From Dyella jiangningensis (GTDB lineage: Bacteria; Pseudomonadota; Gammaproteobacteria; Xanthomonadales; Rhodanobacteraceae): a stretch of DNA of 64,000 nt. Shown in pieces: positions 22,808 to 31,682 of the stretch. The stretch's first letter is position 1, and every line of letters starts with the position of its first letter. The translations under genes and the position numbers were made by a program. The notes under the pieces were generated by a model. The model did not search any database. It was not told where the DNA came from and worked only from the letters and a program-made list of their open reading frames with translations. The DNA lies in contig CP007444.1 in NCBI GenBank assembly GCA_000632805.1, forward strand, positions 5,010,772 through 5,074,771, written 5' to 3'.

Positions 22808-24637
22808 TCAGGGCAGCGCCGGCGCCAACGGCAACCAGGTAAGGCGCCAGGCTCCATCCACGCGTCCGCCGGCGCAGAAATACGGCGCAAAGTCCAACGG
22901 CGGCCGATAACCCAGTTCGAGGCGCACCATGGGCATCGCGTCGGCGTCACCCGGATCGAAGCTCAGCCAATCTTCCGGTCCACCGTTGGGAAGCCGCACG
23001 GTTTCCTCGACCTTGAAGCCATCGATCAGACCGGTGGCGTAGACGAGTGGCCCACAGGTGATGGCGACGTACTCGAATCGCAGCACTTCCTGCCGCACGT
23101 CGCTGCCATCGGGCGCCTTCGATTCCTGTACGTTGCGGTTGATCGCGCGGTGAAGCACGGGCCGCATCGGCAGCTGCAGCGTCACCTCATCGCCGTCGCG
23201 CCACTCGCGTTCGATGGCCGCGTAGTCGCCGCTGATCAGCCGGTGATCCAACGGAACGCTGTTGACGTGCACGCTGGCATCAGCGGCCCACGAGGGAATG
23301 CGCAGGCGCAAGCTGAAGCGAACGGCGACTGGGGTCTGTACCTGCAACGCGATGGCGCCGTCGAAGGGGTAGCGGGTTTGCTGCCGCACGGTGACCGCGT
23401 GGCCGCGTAGCGTGAAGCGGGTTTCGCTGGCGCCGTAGAGATTCACGCTGAGCGTGTCATCGCCATACGCATAGGCGATTGCCGGCAATTCCTCCAGCGC
23501 CATCGCGCCGCTCGACTTGCAGCAGCGCCAGTAGGTGGTGTGCACGCGCTTGCCGTTGGGGAAGACGTAGTAGCACCAGTCCTCGCCGTTGGGCGCCTGC
23601 GCGGCGAGCAGGTCGTTATAGGCCGAGCGCTCGATCTCTTCGGCATAGCGCGCTTCGCCGCTGATGGCGAGCAGTTCGCGATTGAGCTGGATCCATGCAA
23701 GCGTGGAGCAGGTTTCCACATAAGCGTGCGGACTGAAGGTGCCCGGCGCGTTGAACACTTCACGCGAGCGATGCGCCACGCCACCCCATGGGCCACCGCC
23801 GAGCGTGAGGTGCTTCTCGCGGATGCTGTTCCATAAGTTGTCCACCGCCGCGCGGTAGTCGTGCTCACCGGTGGCGCGATACAGCTTGGCGAGGCCCACC
23901 AGGTTCCACGCGAGCTGATAGGCCTTGCCGGTCGCGATGAAGGCGGCATCGGTATCGGCCAGCGCGCGCGTCAGCAGGGCGAGGTTGGGTTCGTCGTTGG
24001 CCTGCACGAGGATGCGGTGGGCCAGTTCAAGATAGCGTGCCTCGCCGGTGACGAGATGCAGCTCCACCGCCGGGTCCAGCAGCACCGTGGCCGACATGCC
24101 GAAGTGGTTGCCCAGTTCGGTGATGTCGATGCCGCCTTCGGTCAGCGCGCGAAGGCACAGGTCGCCGATGCGGCGCGCCGCATCGAGGTAGCGTGCTTCG
24201 CCGATATGCCTGTGCACTTCCAGCAGGCCGAGTACGAGATAGGCGTGCGTCCAGATATCCCAGGTGCGCACGCTGGGCGCGCCATCCCAGCTCACCGGCT
24301 TGGGTGGCTGTTGCACCATGAAGCGGTGGTCGATCGCGTACGTGCCGAGATAACCATCGGGTTCCTGCACGGACACCAGGAAGTCGGCCACTCGTTGCAC
24401 ATGTCCGCGCAATGTCGTGTCGCCGCTGCGCGCGGCGGCCTTGGCAGCCGCATACAACCACTTGCCGGCATGCTCGCCGTACCAGTCGCCGGCACGGTTG
24501 TGCTCGCGCTGCTCGGGCGCGAACAGAGCAATGGCGGGGCTGTGTTCGTCTTCGATGAAATGCGAGAGGCGGCCCTGCAGGTTCGCGCGCAGCGCTTCGC
24601 CCAGCAATCCGTCGAGGCGTGTGGCGGGTGCGGACAT
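22808..24637 (-). CDS. GH127 (DUF1680) beta-L-arabinofuranosidase-like glycoside hydrolase
   Basis: A 609-residue protein with the alpha/alpha barrel of GH127. The zinc-binding and catalytic residues of this cysteine glycosidase family are present: Glu308 and Cys310 in YVETCSTLAW, and Cys372-Cys373 in YWRCCKSSG, corresponding to Glu338, Cys340, Cys417 and Cys418 of HypBA1. N-terminal AGDWYGEHAGKWLYAAA and QEPDGYLGTY are also typical. There is no signal peptide, so it acts in the cytoplasm on imported sugar. Its ATG shares a base with the stop of the SUMF1 gene (TGATG). Confidence 0.9.
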   Translation of the reverse strand: MSAPATRLDGLLGEALRANLQGRLSHFIEDEHSPAIALFAPEQREHNRAGDWYGEHAGKWLYAAAKAAARSGDTTLRGHVQRVADFLVSVQEPDGYLGTYAIDHRFMVQQPPKPVSWDGAPSVRTWDIWTHAYLVLGLLEVHRHIGEARYLDAARRIGDLCLRALTEGGIDITELGNHFGMSATVLLDPAVELHLVTGEARYLELAHRILVQANDEPNLALLTRALADTDAAFIATGKAYQLAWNLVGLAKLYRATGEHDYRAAVDNLWNSIREKHLTLGGGPWGGVAHRSREVFNAPGTFSPHAYVETCSTLAWIQLNRELLAISGEARYAEEIERSAYNDLLAAQAPNGEDWCYYVFPNGKRVHTTYWRCCKSSGAMALEELPAIAYAYGDDTLSVNLYGASETRFTLRGHAVTVRQQTRYPFDGAIALQVQTPVAVRFSLRLRIPSWAADASVHVNSVPLDHRLISGDYAAIEREWRDGDEVTLQLPMRPVLHRAINRNVQESKAPDGSDVRQEVLRFEYVAITCGPLVYATGLIDGFKVEETVRLPNGGPEDWLSFDPGDADAMPMVRLELGYRPPLDFAPYFCAGGRVDGAWRLTWLPLAPALP

Positions 24638-26817
24638 CAGGCGGCATCCACGACGCAACGGAAGCCCACGCAAGCGGAACGGTCCTTGCTGGGGGCCATC
24701 AGCAGGTACTTGCCGTGCTGGTCGAGGCGGTAGGCCTGCGGGAAGTACCAGTGTGAGGTCTGCGGCTGGTAGTGGCTGCTGCCGCGCAGGATGGCGGCGC
24801 GCGTGTGCTCGTCGTGGAACTCGTCGGTCCACTGCCACACGTTGCCGACGAGGTCGAGTACGCCGAATGGACTGGCGCCCTGTGGGTGCGCACCGACGTC
24901 CGCAGGCGGCGTGAGCAGGCGGCCGCGGTGAACGGCAGGCACGCGCGATTCATCCCACTGGTTGCCCCAGGGATACAGGCGCCCGTCGGTGCCCTGTGCC
25001 GCGTACTGCCATTCCCATTCTCGCGGCAGCCGCTTGCCTGCCCACGCGGCGTAGGCACGGGCGTCCTCGATCGAGACCCAGGTCACCGGCTTGTTCTCCC
25101 AGCCCGGCAGCGGCGCGCCATCGCGCCAATGGCGGAGGAAGTGGTGTTCGTCGGCAGGGCGCCAGCCGCTGTCCGTGAGAAAGGCGAGGAACTGCGCGTT
25201 GGTGACGGGCGTGCGGTCGATATGGAACGCCGGCATCTGCATGCGATGGCGATGATGGCGACGCGCGCTGCTTTCCCAGGGGTACTGCACGTCGTTGCCT
25301 TCCCAGGTCTGGCCTTCGATCTCCACGCCACCGACGACGAAATCGAAATCGCCGGCCGGGATGGCGACCATGCCTTCCGGCGCGCGGGCGTGCGGCGAGG
25401 TGGCCGGCACCGGCACGATGTGCTGCGGGAGCGAGTGCCACGCCTTCGACAACGACTGCAGCGGCGTGTTGGACCATTCGCGTGCACGCTGCAGGAACGC
25501 ATCCAGCCCGTCGATGCCCGCACCGTCTCGCAACGCCAGGACGCAGCCGAAGCCGTGGCCTTCCATCGGAAACGAGAAGATCGCGCGCCCATCCGCGATG
25601 CGCGGCTGCAGAGTCGTCCCGTGCCAGATGTCGAAATAGCGCGTGCCCTCGACATGCGGCACACCCAGCTGCTCGCCGTCCACGTCGTACTCGTTGCGGT
25701 TCACCAGCGTCCACAGCGTGTAGTCGTCGAGCGGGAAACGGCTGGCGAAAACGCCGGCCTGCAGGGTGCGCTCGTAGGGCCGCCAGGCCATGCTCACCAT
25801 GGCGGGAGCGAACTGCCGTTCGATGGCGGCAATGCGGCGCAGCGATTCGGCGTCACGCGGCGTGAGCTGGTTCCAGATGCCCCAGACGTTTTCCCACGCG
25901 TTGTAGCCGATGCCATTGAAGAAGATGTACTGCAGGTCGTGGTTGCGGTCGCGGCCCCAGCGGTTCTCGTAGTTGATCATGTGGCGCGGTTCGAGCCACT
26001 TGAACTTCGCCACCGGCGGAATGACGTCGTTCGGTGCTTTCTTGCCCCAGCTCTGCACGTTCCAGTTGAGCTGCTCTTCCGCGCTGATGGTGGATTCGGG
26101 CTGCAGCACCACCGGTCGGCCGGCCTCATCGCAGGCCGTGAAGAACGCGCGTGGCACGCCGTTGTAGGTGTCGCCGTTCACGCCATCGGCACCGACGGCG
26201 GCGACCAGCTTCGCCATCGTCCGCCAATCGTTGTCCTCGGGCGGGCGAGTGCCGTTGTCCCATGGCATGGTCGGCAGGAACACGCGCACGCCGCGGCCGT
26301 GGAAATCCTCCACGGCGCCCCGCAGTCCTTCGATGCCGCCCGGAAGGTCGAAGGCGAGGTCGGTCTTGTTGCGATCGTCGATGCCGATGTTGGGATACAC
26401 GAACCAGATCAGCACGCTGTCGATGCCGCCGAAGCGCGCTTCCAGATCGTCCAGATAGCGGTCGACCGTGTAACGGCCCGACACGGGATCGTAGAAGTAA
26501 CGGTCCTCCACCATCATCTGCGCATGCACGAAGTTGCGCTGCGCCCACTGCAGTTCAGGGCGCCGGTAATTCGCGTCGTCGAAGCCGATGCGCGTGAGGT
26601 GTTCGCGGCGCCAGTCGATCAGCTCCGCAATCCAGTCGTCGGCGGTGCCGTCGACGTCCATCTTCCAGTGGCCGATCTCCGCAAACGGCCAGCCCGGCGC
26701 CTTGCCCGGCGTGGGCAGGTAGCGCCCGGTGGTGACGTGGGAGAACTTGTACTCGGTGCGCACGCGGGGGCGGAGGATGTCGCCGTCGTCGTTGGGGAAA
26801 TCGTGAGCGCTTGTCAT
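24637..26817 (-). CDS. Large two-part protein: glycosidase-like N-terminal domain plus SUMF1/FGE-type C-terminal domain
   Basis: A 726-residue protein. Residues about 478-726 form a SUMF1/EgtB/PvdO domain (GMVAIPAGDF, RTPVTNAQFLAFL, PVTWVSIEDARAYAAWAGKRLPREWEWQ, DLVGNVWQWTDE, VGFRCV). The paired cysteines used by formylglycine-generating enzymes seem absent; only the final GFRC Cys is kept. Residues 1-450 look like a TIM barrel with a beta-sandwich tail: GADGVNGDTYNG (Asp216) and VLQPEST (Glu241) are possible acid residues. No signal peptide. It is coupled to the GH127 gene and follows ribokinase by 23 bp. Function unknown, probably glycan processing. Confidence 0.75.
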   Translation of the reverse strand: MTSAHDFPNDDGDILRPRVRTEYKFSHVTTGRYLPTPGKAPGWPFAEIGHWKMDVDGTADDWIAELIDWRREHLTRIGFDDANYRRPELQWAQRNFVHAQMMVEDRYFYDPVSGRYTVDRYLDDLEARFGGIDSVLIWFVYPNIGIDDRNKTDLAFDLPGGIEGLRGAVEDFHGRGVRVFLPTMPWDNGTRPPEDNDWRTMAKLVAAVGADGVNGDTYNGVPRAFFTACDEAGRPVVLQPESTISAEEQLNWNVQSWGKKAPNDVIPPVAKFKWLEPRHMINYENRWGRDRNHDLQYIFFNGIGYNAWENVWGIWNQLTPRDAESLRRIAAIERQFAPAMVSMAWRPYERTLQAGVFASRFPLDDYTLWTLVNRNEYDVDGEQLGVPHVEGTRYFDIWHGTTLQPRIADGRAIFSFPMEGHGFGCVLALRDGAGIDGLDAFLQRAREWSNTPLQSLSKAWHSLPQHIVPVPATSPHARAPEGMVAIPAGDFDFVVGGVEIEGQTWEGNDVQYPWESSARRHHRHRMQMPAFHIDRTPVTNAQFLAFLTDSGWRPADEHHFLRHWRDGAPLPGWENKPVTWVSIEDARAYAAWAGKRLPREWEWQYAAQGTDGRLYPWGNQWDESRVPAVHRGRLLTPPADVGAHPQGASPFGVLDLVGNVWQWTDEFHDEHTRAAILRGSSHYQPQTSHWYFPQAYRLDQHGKYLLMAPSKDRSACVGFRCVVDAA

Positions 26818-26840
26818 GAGGGCATTCGGCAGAGAGAGGC

Positions 26841-27767
26841 TTAGAGAGTGTCGGCGGTGCGCAACGGCAGGTTGGCATGGCGTGCGAGAAAGGCATCCAC
26901 CTCGGCGCGGGCCGGAACGCCAGCTTGCGCGCCCAACCGTGTGCATGCCAGTGCGGACGCCGCGGTGGCGCGCTGCAGGGCACCGGCGAGCGGCACTCCT
27001 TGGCTGAGCGCGGCGACGAAAGTCCCGCAGAAGGTGTCGCCTGCGCCGGTGGTGTCGACGGGCTCGATGGCGAAGGCGGATTGTTCAAAGCGTTCGCCGT
27101 CGGCTTGCGCCACGCAACCTCGGGCGCCGAGCGTGACGACCACGCAGGGGTTGTCCAAGGCGGCAAGCGCGGCGTCCATGTCGTGGATGCCGGTGAGCTG
27201 CGCCAGTTCGGTTTCGTTGACGATGAGGATGTCCACCAATGCCAGCACGTCGCGCGGCAGCGCTTGGGCAGGCGCCGCGTTGAGCACGGTCAGCACCCCG
27301 GCTTCGCGCGCGCTGCGTGCCCACGCGATGACGCTTTCCAACGGCGACTCGAGTTGCATCAGCAGATGGCTGACGCCGGACAGCGACGGCAAGTGATGCG
27401 GCTGCAGGGCGAGATTGGCGCCGGGCGCCACAGTGATGGCATTTTCTGCGGTATCGGAAAGGCATACGAAGGCCACGCCTGTGGACTCCTTCGCGCGCAT
27501 CACGATCAGTTCCACGCCCGCGGCACGCAGCGAGGCCTCCAGTGGCATGGCGTGCGCGTCATCGCCCAACGCCACCAGCATGCGCGTGGACGCGCCGCCC
27601 GCGCGTGCGCAGGCAACGGCCTGGTTGGCGCCCTTGCCGCCGGGGAAGGTGGTGAATTCGCGACCGAGCACCGTTTCGCCCGGTGCCGGTACGTGGGAGG
27701 CACGCACCACGAAATCGAGATTGGCGGAGCCGGCGACAAGCACGGTTCCTTGACGGATGGCATTCAT
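26841..27767 (-). CDS. rbsK: Ribokinase-type PfkB sugar kinase
   Basis: Phosphorylates a pentose, probably ribose or a related furanose, with ATP. The 308-residue protein has both PfkB signatures: FPGGKGANQAVACARAGG near residue 42 and VDTTGAGDTFCGTFVAAL with the catalytic Asp. The N-terminus VAGSANLDFVVRASHVPAPGET is typical of ribokinases. It overlaps the serine hydrolase gene by four bases. In this setting the sugar could be one released by the glycosidases; that is inference. No ribose transporter genes are adjacent. Confidence 0.88.
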   Translation of the reverse strand: MNAIRQGTVLVAGSANLDFVVRASHVPAPGETVLGREFTTFPGGKGANQAVACARAGGASTRMLVALGDDAHAMPLEASLRAAGVELIVMRAKESTGVAFVCLSDTAENAITVAPGANLALQPHHLPSLSGVSHLLMQLESPLESVIAWARSAREAGVLTVLNAAPAQALPRDVLALVDILIVNETELAQLTGIHDMDAALAALDNPCVVVTLGARGCVAQADGERFEQSAFAIEPVDTTGAGDTFCGTFVAALSQGVPLAGALQRATAASALACTRLGAQAGVPARAEVDAFLARHANLPLRTADTL

Positions 27768-29047
27768 GGCAGCGATTGATAAACCAAGTTGTAGAACAGG
27801 CGACTGACGTGCGGCAGATCCTTCACGCCATCGCGCGGCAGGTGTTGCAGCAGCAGGATCGCAACGAGCTTCTCCTGCGGATCGATCGTGTAGTAGGTGG
27901 ATGCGGCGCCCGACCAGCCGTATTGGCCGTTGGAGCCCAGCTGGCCGCGCCGCGCCGCGTCGATCACCACATAACCGCCGATGCCGAAGCCTTCCGCATC
28001 GCTGAACTGGGTGACCGGAGGGTCGAGCATGGTGAGGTGGTTGCGCATCATCAGCTCGACCGACTTGCGGCTGAGCAGCTGCACGCCATCGAGCGTGCCG
28101 CCGTTGAGCAGCATCTGGGCGAAGCGCGCATAGTCGCCCGCCGTGGCATAGAGCCCTCCCGCGCCGCTGGGGTAGGCATTGAGCGGTTCGCCGGGATGCC
28201 GCGCGCTGAGGGTGTCGGCCAGGACGAGCGTGCCGTTGTCGCTCATCGTGGTGAGGTCGACGATACGCTGGCGTTGCGCCACCGGCACGCTGAAGCCGGT
28301 GTCAGTCATCTTCAGCGGCGCGAAGATGCGCTGCTGCAGGAACCGGTCGAAGGGCTGCTTCGAAACGACTTCGACCACGCGCGCCATCAACTCGATGGAG
28401 GCGCCGTCGTAGCCAAAGCGCGTGTCCGGATCGGCGGCCAGCGCCACGTGGCTCATGCGCTCGGCGAACTCGCGCAGGTTGTGGCTGCCGTGTGGATCGA
28501 GGCGTTCCATCCGCTTGTTCGCTTCCTCGTCACCTTTGAGTCCGGCGGGAAAGCCGGCGGTATGGGTGAGCAGGGCATGTAGCGTGATGGGCTTGCTGGC
28601 GGGTCGAAGCACGGGGGCATCTGCCGTACCGCCTGTCATTAGCTGCGGCGCATCGAAGCCCGGGAGATAACGCGACAGCGGATCCTCCAGCGAAAGGCGC
28701 CCTTCCTCCACCAGCATCATGACGGCGACGGAAGTCACCGTCTTGGTCATGGAGTAGATGCGGAAGATGTCGTCCCTGCGTATGGGCTCGCGTCGCGCGA
28801 GGTCGCGAGAGCCGTAGGCCTGCCAGTCGACGATGCGGCCGTCGCGCATCACCAGCGAAACGGCGCCAAGGTAGCCATGCGCATCGGTGGCCTGGCGAAG
28901 ATAGGCATGCAGGCGTTCGATGCGCGTTTCGGAGAGGGCGGCCGATCGCGGCGCGTCCTGCGCCTGCGCCGCGGACGGCGCCATCACGCACAGCGCCATG
29001 GCGGCTGCACCGAACCATCGGCCTGCCTGTTTGCGAAACTCGCCCAT
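27764..29047 (-). CDS. Secreted serine hydrolase of the beta-lactamase class C / penicillin-binding family
   Basis: A 427-residue protein with a signal peptide (MGEFRKQAGRWFGAAAMALC, cut near SAAQA-QD). It has the SxxK motif with the nucleophile Ser in YSMTKTV, a Tyr-type motif FGYDGAS and a C-terminal GQYGWSGAASTYY near the usual HxG position. Such proteins are esterases, D-aminopeptidases or transesterases as often as beta-lactamases. In this locus it may remove esters from a glycan in the periplasm. Start chosen at 29047 for its strong site (GCAGGAGAGTCG). Confidence 0.85.
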   Translation of the reverse strand: MGEFRKQAGRWFGAAAMALCVMAPSAAQAQDAPRSAALSETRIERLHAYLRQATDAHGYLGAVSLVMRDGRIVDWQAYGSRDLARREPIRRDDIFRIYSMTKTVTSVAVMMLVEEGRLSLEDPLSRYLPGFDAPQLMTGGTADAPVLRPASKPITLHALLTHTAGFPAGLKGDEEANKRMERLDPHGSHNLREFAERMSHVALAADPDTRFGYDGASIELMARVVEVVSKQPFDRFLQQRIFAPLKMTDTGFSVPVAQRQRIVDLTTMSDNGTLVLADTLSARHPGEPLNAYPSGAGGLYATAGDYARFAQMLLNGGTLDGVQLLSRKSVELMMRNHLTMLDPPVTQFSDAEGFGIGGYVVIDAARRGQLGSNGQYGWSGAASTYYTIDPQEKLVAILLLQHLPRDGVKDLPHVSRLFYNLVYQSLP

Positions 29048-29066
29048 CGACTCTCCTGCTTTCGCG

Positions 29067-29095
29067 ACGACACCCCGCATGACGCGGGGTGTCGT
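29067..29095 (-). terminator. Intra-operon hairpin after the TonB receptor
   Basis: Twelve-bp perfect stem ACGACACCCCGC / GCGGGGTGTCGT with a five-base loop in the 73 bp between the receptor gene and the serine hydrolase gene. No T-run follows. It probably reduces expression of the downstream genes relative to the receptor or protects the receptor mRNA 3' end. Confidence 0.55.
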
Positions 29096-29120
29096 GCCGA
29101 CCTTGCCCGTCACGAGCGCA

Positions 29121-31382
29121 TCAGAACGTGATCGAGTAGGTGATCGATGTGACGCGACCGCGACCCGCCCAGTAGTTCTGGTAACCGGCCAGCTGCGACC
29201 AGGTGAGGATGTACTGCTTGTCGAGCAGGTTCTCCACGCCCAGCGAGAGCTTGCCGCTCTTGCCCATGTCGTAGTTCACGCCCAGGTCCCACAGGGTGTA
29301 GCCGTGGGTCTGTTCTTCATAGCTGTACTTGGCGCCGTCGTAGGGACGCACGTCGGTGCCGGAGAGATGGCGTCCGAACAGTGAGGTGAAGCCCAGCGTG
29401 GCGTCGGCATTGGCAAGGAAGTTCCACGTCACCGAGCCGGCGAGCTTGTCCGGGTTGATGTCCAGCACGCCCATCGGCTTGTTCAGCCCGCCCGCGGGGA
29501 AGCGGCCAGCAGGATCGGCCGCCCAGAACGACGTGGCGCCCTTGATGTGGGAGTAGATGCCGTTGATCTTCCAGGTCGGGCTGATCTGCCAGTCGCCGGT
29601 CAGCTCGGTGCCTTCGATGCGCACCGGCGCACGCGACAGGATGAAGTCGTTGCTGTGCGGGTCGATCGCCAGCGAGGCGCCGAACGGCGACTTGGAGATG
29701 TAGTGCGTAGCGCCGAACGAGGCGACGTCGCCGCGCCAGTTGAAGCCGAACTCGTCGTTCTTGAAGATGATCGGCTGCAGGTCGCTGATGCGATCCACCG
29801 ACTGGCCCGGCACGTTGATGTTGCGCAGCGGGATGCCGATGTTCGGCAACGTGAAGCCTTCGCTGTACGAGGCGAACGCCGACCACTCGTCAGTGATGCG
29901 CCAGATGCCGCCGATGTTCTTCAGGTTTTCCTTGTACTTCAGCCGGCCGCCCTGCACGAATACGCGGTTGCGATAGTAGGTAGTGGTGTAGCTGTCGACC
30001 TTGAGCGTGTCGTCCTCGTGGCGGATACCGCCGCTCAGCGTGACGGGGCCGATGTCATACGAAAGCTGCGCATACGGCGCCGTGCTGTCGTACTTCATCG
30101 GCGGCACCCACAGGCGATTGGTGAGGGCCAGGCGCTGGTCGGCCTGGTCCTTCACGTAGTCCACGCCCACGTGCAGCTCCAAGCCGGTGACGAACAGGTC
30201 GGGGCGCGTCCACGAGGTGCGGATGCCTTTCTTCTTCGCGCGGATTTCCGACTGGTCCCACAGCGTGCCGAGCGGCGCGATCAGCGGATCCTGCTTGTCG
30301 TCGGTGAGCTCGGGCAGGTAACGCATGGCCTGGTTGGCCTGGTACACGTTGATATCCAGCGCGCCACCGAACAGCTTGTTGTGGGTGTACTCCACCGCGT
30401 ACTGCTCGAAGTCGTTGAAGGCATCCTTGGAGCCGTAGACGTGGCCCTTCTCCGACGTATTGGTGCGCGGCACGTCGCACGGCGGATTGTCGGTCGGGCC
30501 GCGACAGCCGAGCACCTGGTAGTAGTCGCCCTTGCCGTCGATCTTGAAGTGGCTATACGAAGCCTGGATGCGCTGGTCGTTGCCTTCGCCGAAGTTGTAG
30601 CCGGCCTTCAGGAAGATGTTGTCCGAGAGCGAATCGGCCAGCGAGCCGCTGGTGTTGAGGCCGATGCGGCGACCGTTGCCGTCATAGGTGATACCGCGAT
30701 CGATGTGCGAGCCCGACAGCAACAGGTCGTATGAATCTTCCTTGCGAGTGAAGGTCACGCCGGTCTTCCAGCCGCCGCTGTCGCGCGGGCCCTGCGTCTG
30801 GTAGCGCATGGTCACCGTGGTCTCGTTGCCTTCCTTGGTCGGCACCTTGGAGATGTAGTTGATGATGCCGCCTGCCGCGCCGATGCCTTCGGAGGCGGAC
30901 GGGCCGTTGATCACTTCCACGCGGCCCACGATGCCCATGTCGGTGAAGGTGCCGTTGCGCGTGCCTTCACGCAGCGGCGAGCCCTGGGGCACGCCGTCGA
31001 ACAGGCGCAGCGGAATGCGGCCGCGCAGCGTCTCGCCGGTGTTGCTCATGGCCTGCGAGGATTCGGCATAACCGGGCACCGCGCGCGCCAGTACGGCGGT
31101 CGCGTCTTCGGTGACCAGCAGGGTGTGCTGGATCTCGGCCTTGCCGACCACCGTGATCGCGCCCGGGATCTCGTCCACGGCCTTGGGCGTGCGTACGCCG
31201 GTTACGATGACCTGGTCGAGGTTGGTGACCTTTTCCTTCTTGGCGTCGCTGTCTTTCTTGTTCTTGTCCGCGCCGGTGGTGTTCGCCGGCGCCGCGCCCT
31301 GGGCGTCCTGCGCATGGGCATTCATGCCCATGACGGAGAACAACAACAGGCTGCTGATCGCTGCGGTGAGTGGCTTGATCAT
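29121..31382 (-). CDS. TonB-dependent outer-membrane receptor
   Basis: A 753-residue protein with a 24-residue signal peptide (MIKPLTAAISSLLLFSVMGM...), a linker rich in Lys and Asp, a TonB-box-like segment DQVIVTG near residue 57, a plug domain (GAITVVGKAEIQ, RVEVINGPSASEGIGAAGG) and a 22-strand barrel ending in the aromatic terminus SITF. There is no N-terminal signalling domain, so control is by other means. It lies first in the run leading to serine hydrolase, kinase and glycosidases, so a carbohydrate or glycoconjugate ligand is more likely than iron, though a siderophore cannot be excluded. Confidence 0.93.
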   Translation of the reverse strand: MIKPLTAAISSLLLFSVMGMNAHAQDAQGAAPANTTGADKNKKDSDAKKEKVTNLDQVIVTGVRTPKAVDEIPGAITVVGKAEIQHTLLVTEDATAVLARAVPGYAESSQAMSNTGETLRGRIPLRLFDGVPQGSPLREGTRNGTFTDMGIVGRVEVINGPSASEGIGAAGGIINYISKVPTKEGNETTVTMRYQTQGPRDSGGWKTGVTFTRKEDSYDLLLSGSHIDRGITYDGNGRRIGLNTSGSLADSLSDNIFLKAGYNFGEGNDQRIQASYSHFKIDGKGDYYQVLGCRGPTDNPPCDVPRTNTSEKGHVYGSKDAFNDFEQYAVEYTHNKLFGGALDINVYQANQAMRYLPELTDDKQDPLIAPLGTLWDQSEIRAKKKGIRTSWTRPDLFVTGLELHVGVDYVKDQADQRLALTNRLWVPPMKYDSTAPYAQLSYDIGPVTLSGGIRHEDDTLKVDSYTTTYYRNRVFVQGGRLKYKENLKNIGGIWRITDEWSAFASYSEGFTLPNIGIPLRNINVPGQSVDRISDLQPIIFKNDEFGFNWRGDVASFGATHYISKSPFGASLAIDPHSNDFILSRAPVRIEGTELTGDWQISPTWKINGIYSHIKGATSFWAADPAGRFPAGGLNKPMGVLDINPDKLAGSVTWNFLANADATLGFTSLFGRHLSGTDVRPYDGAKYSYEEQTHGYTLWDLGVNYDMGKSGKLSLGVENLLDKQYILTWSQLAGYQNYWAGRGRVTSITYSITF

Positions 31383-31682
31383 CGATTCGTCTCGTTGTTA
31401 TGCAGTCGTCCGCGGGTGTGCAGATGCCCACCCGGCCCATCGCGAGCGATGGCCAGGAACGTTTGCTTGTGGTGATTCGCCGGCGACGTGCTCTCTCCCC
31501 AACGTCCCGGCGGCCCCGCTTTGTTGCTGGAGGCGAGCCTATATCGCGACGCAGTCCGCATATAACCGGCGCGGACTATGTTCAGAGACTAGTTTTTGTT
31601 GCTTACGAACCAAGCAAAAATGTGTCGCGACGCAGCAAACCAAGGGCTTTCGCGATGCGCGTGGCGAAGGTGTTTCGCGCGA
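31383..31682. promoter_or_regulatory. Gap between LysR gene and TonB receptor gene, probable receptor promoter
   Basis: A 300-bp stretch without a gene. It contains TCGCGACGCAG twice (31544 and 31625), an inverted repeat TTGCTT-ACGAACC-AAGCAA at 31599-31617, and CTAGTTTTTGTT at 31590, which resembles the centre of the palindrome at 36016-36040 upstream of the CoA lyase. These are candidate regulator sites. No convincing -35/-10 pair was picked. Confidence 0.4.

Noticed and set aside
24772..26844. 690-codon plus-strand open frame opposite the SUMF1 fusion gene
   Set aside because: Low-complexity, Arg/His/Val-rich translation with no domain; the minus-strand frame carries clear SUMF1 motifs.
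27764..29047. Serine hydrolase considered as a true class C beta-lactamase
   Set aside because: No AmpR partner, and the operon context with a receptor, kinase and glycosidases points to another ester or amide substrate.
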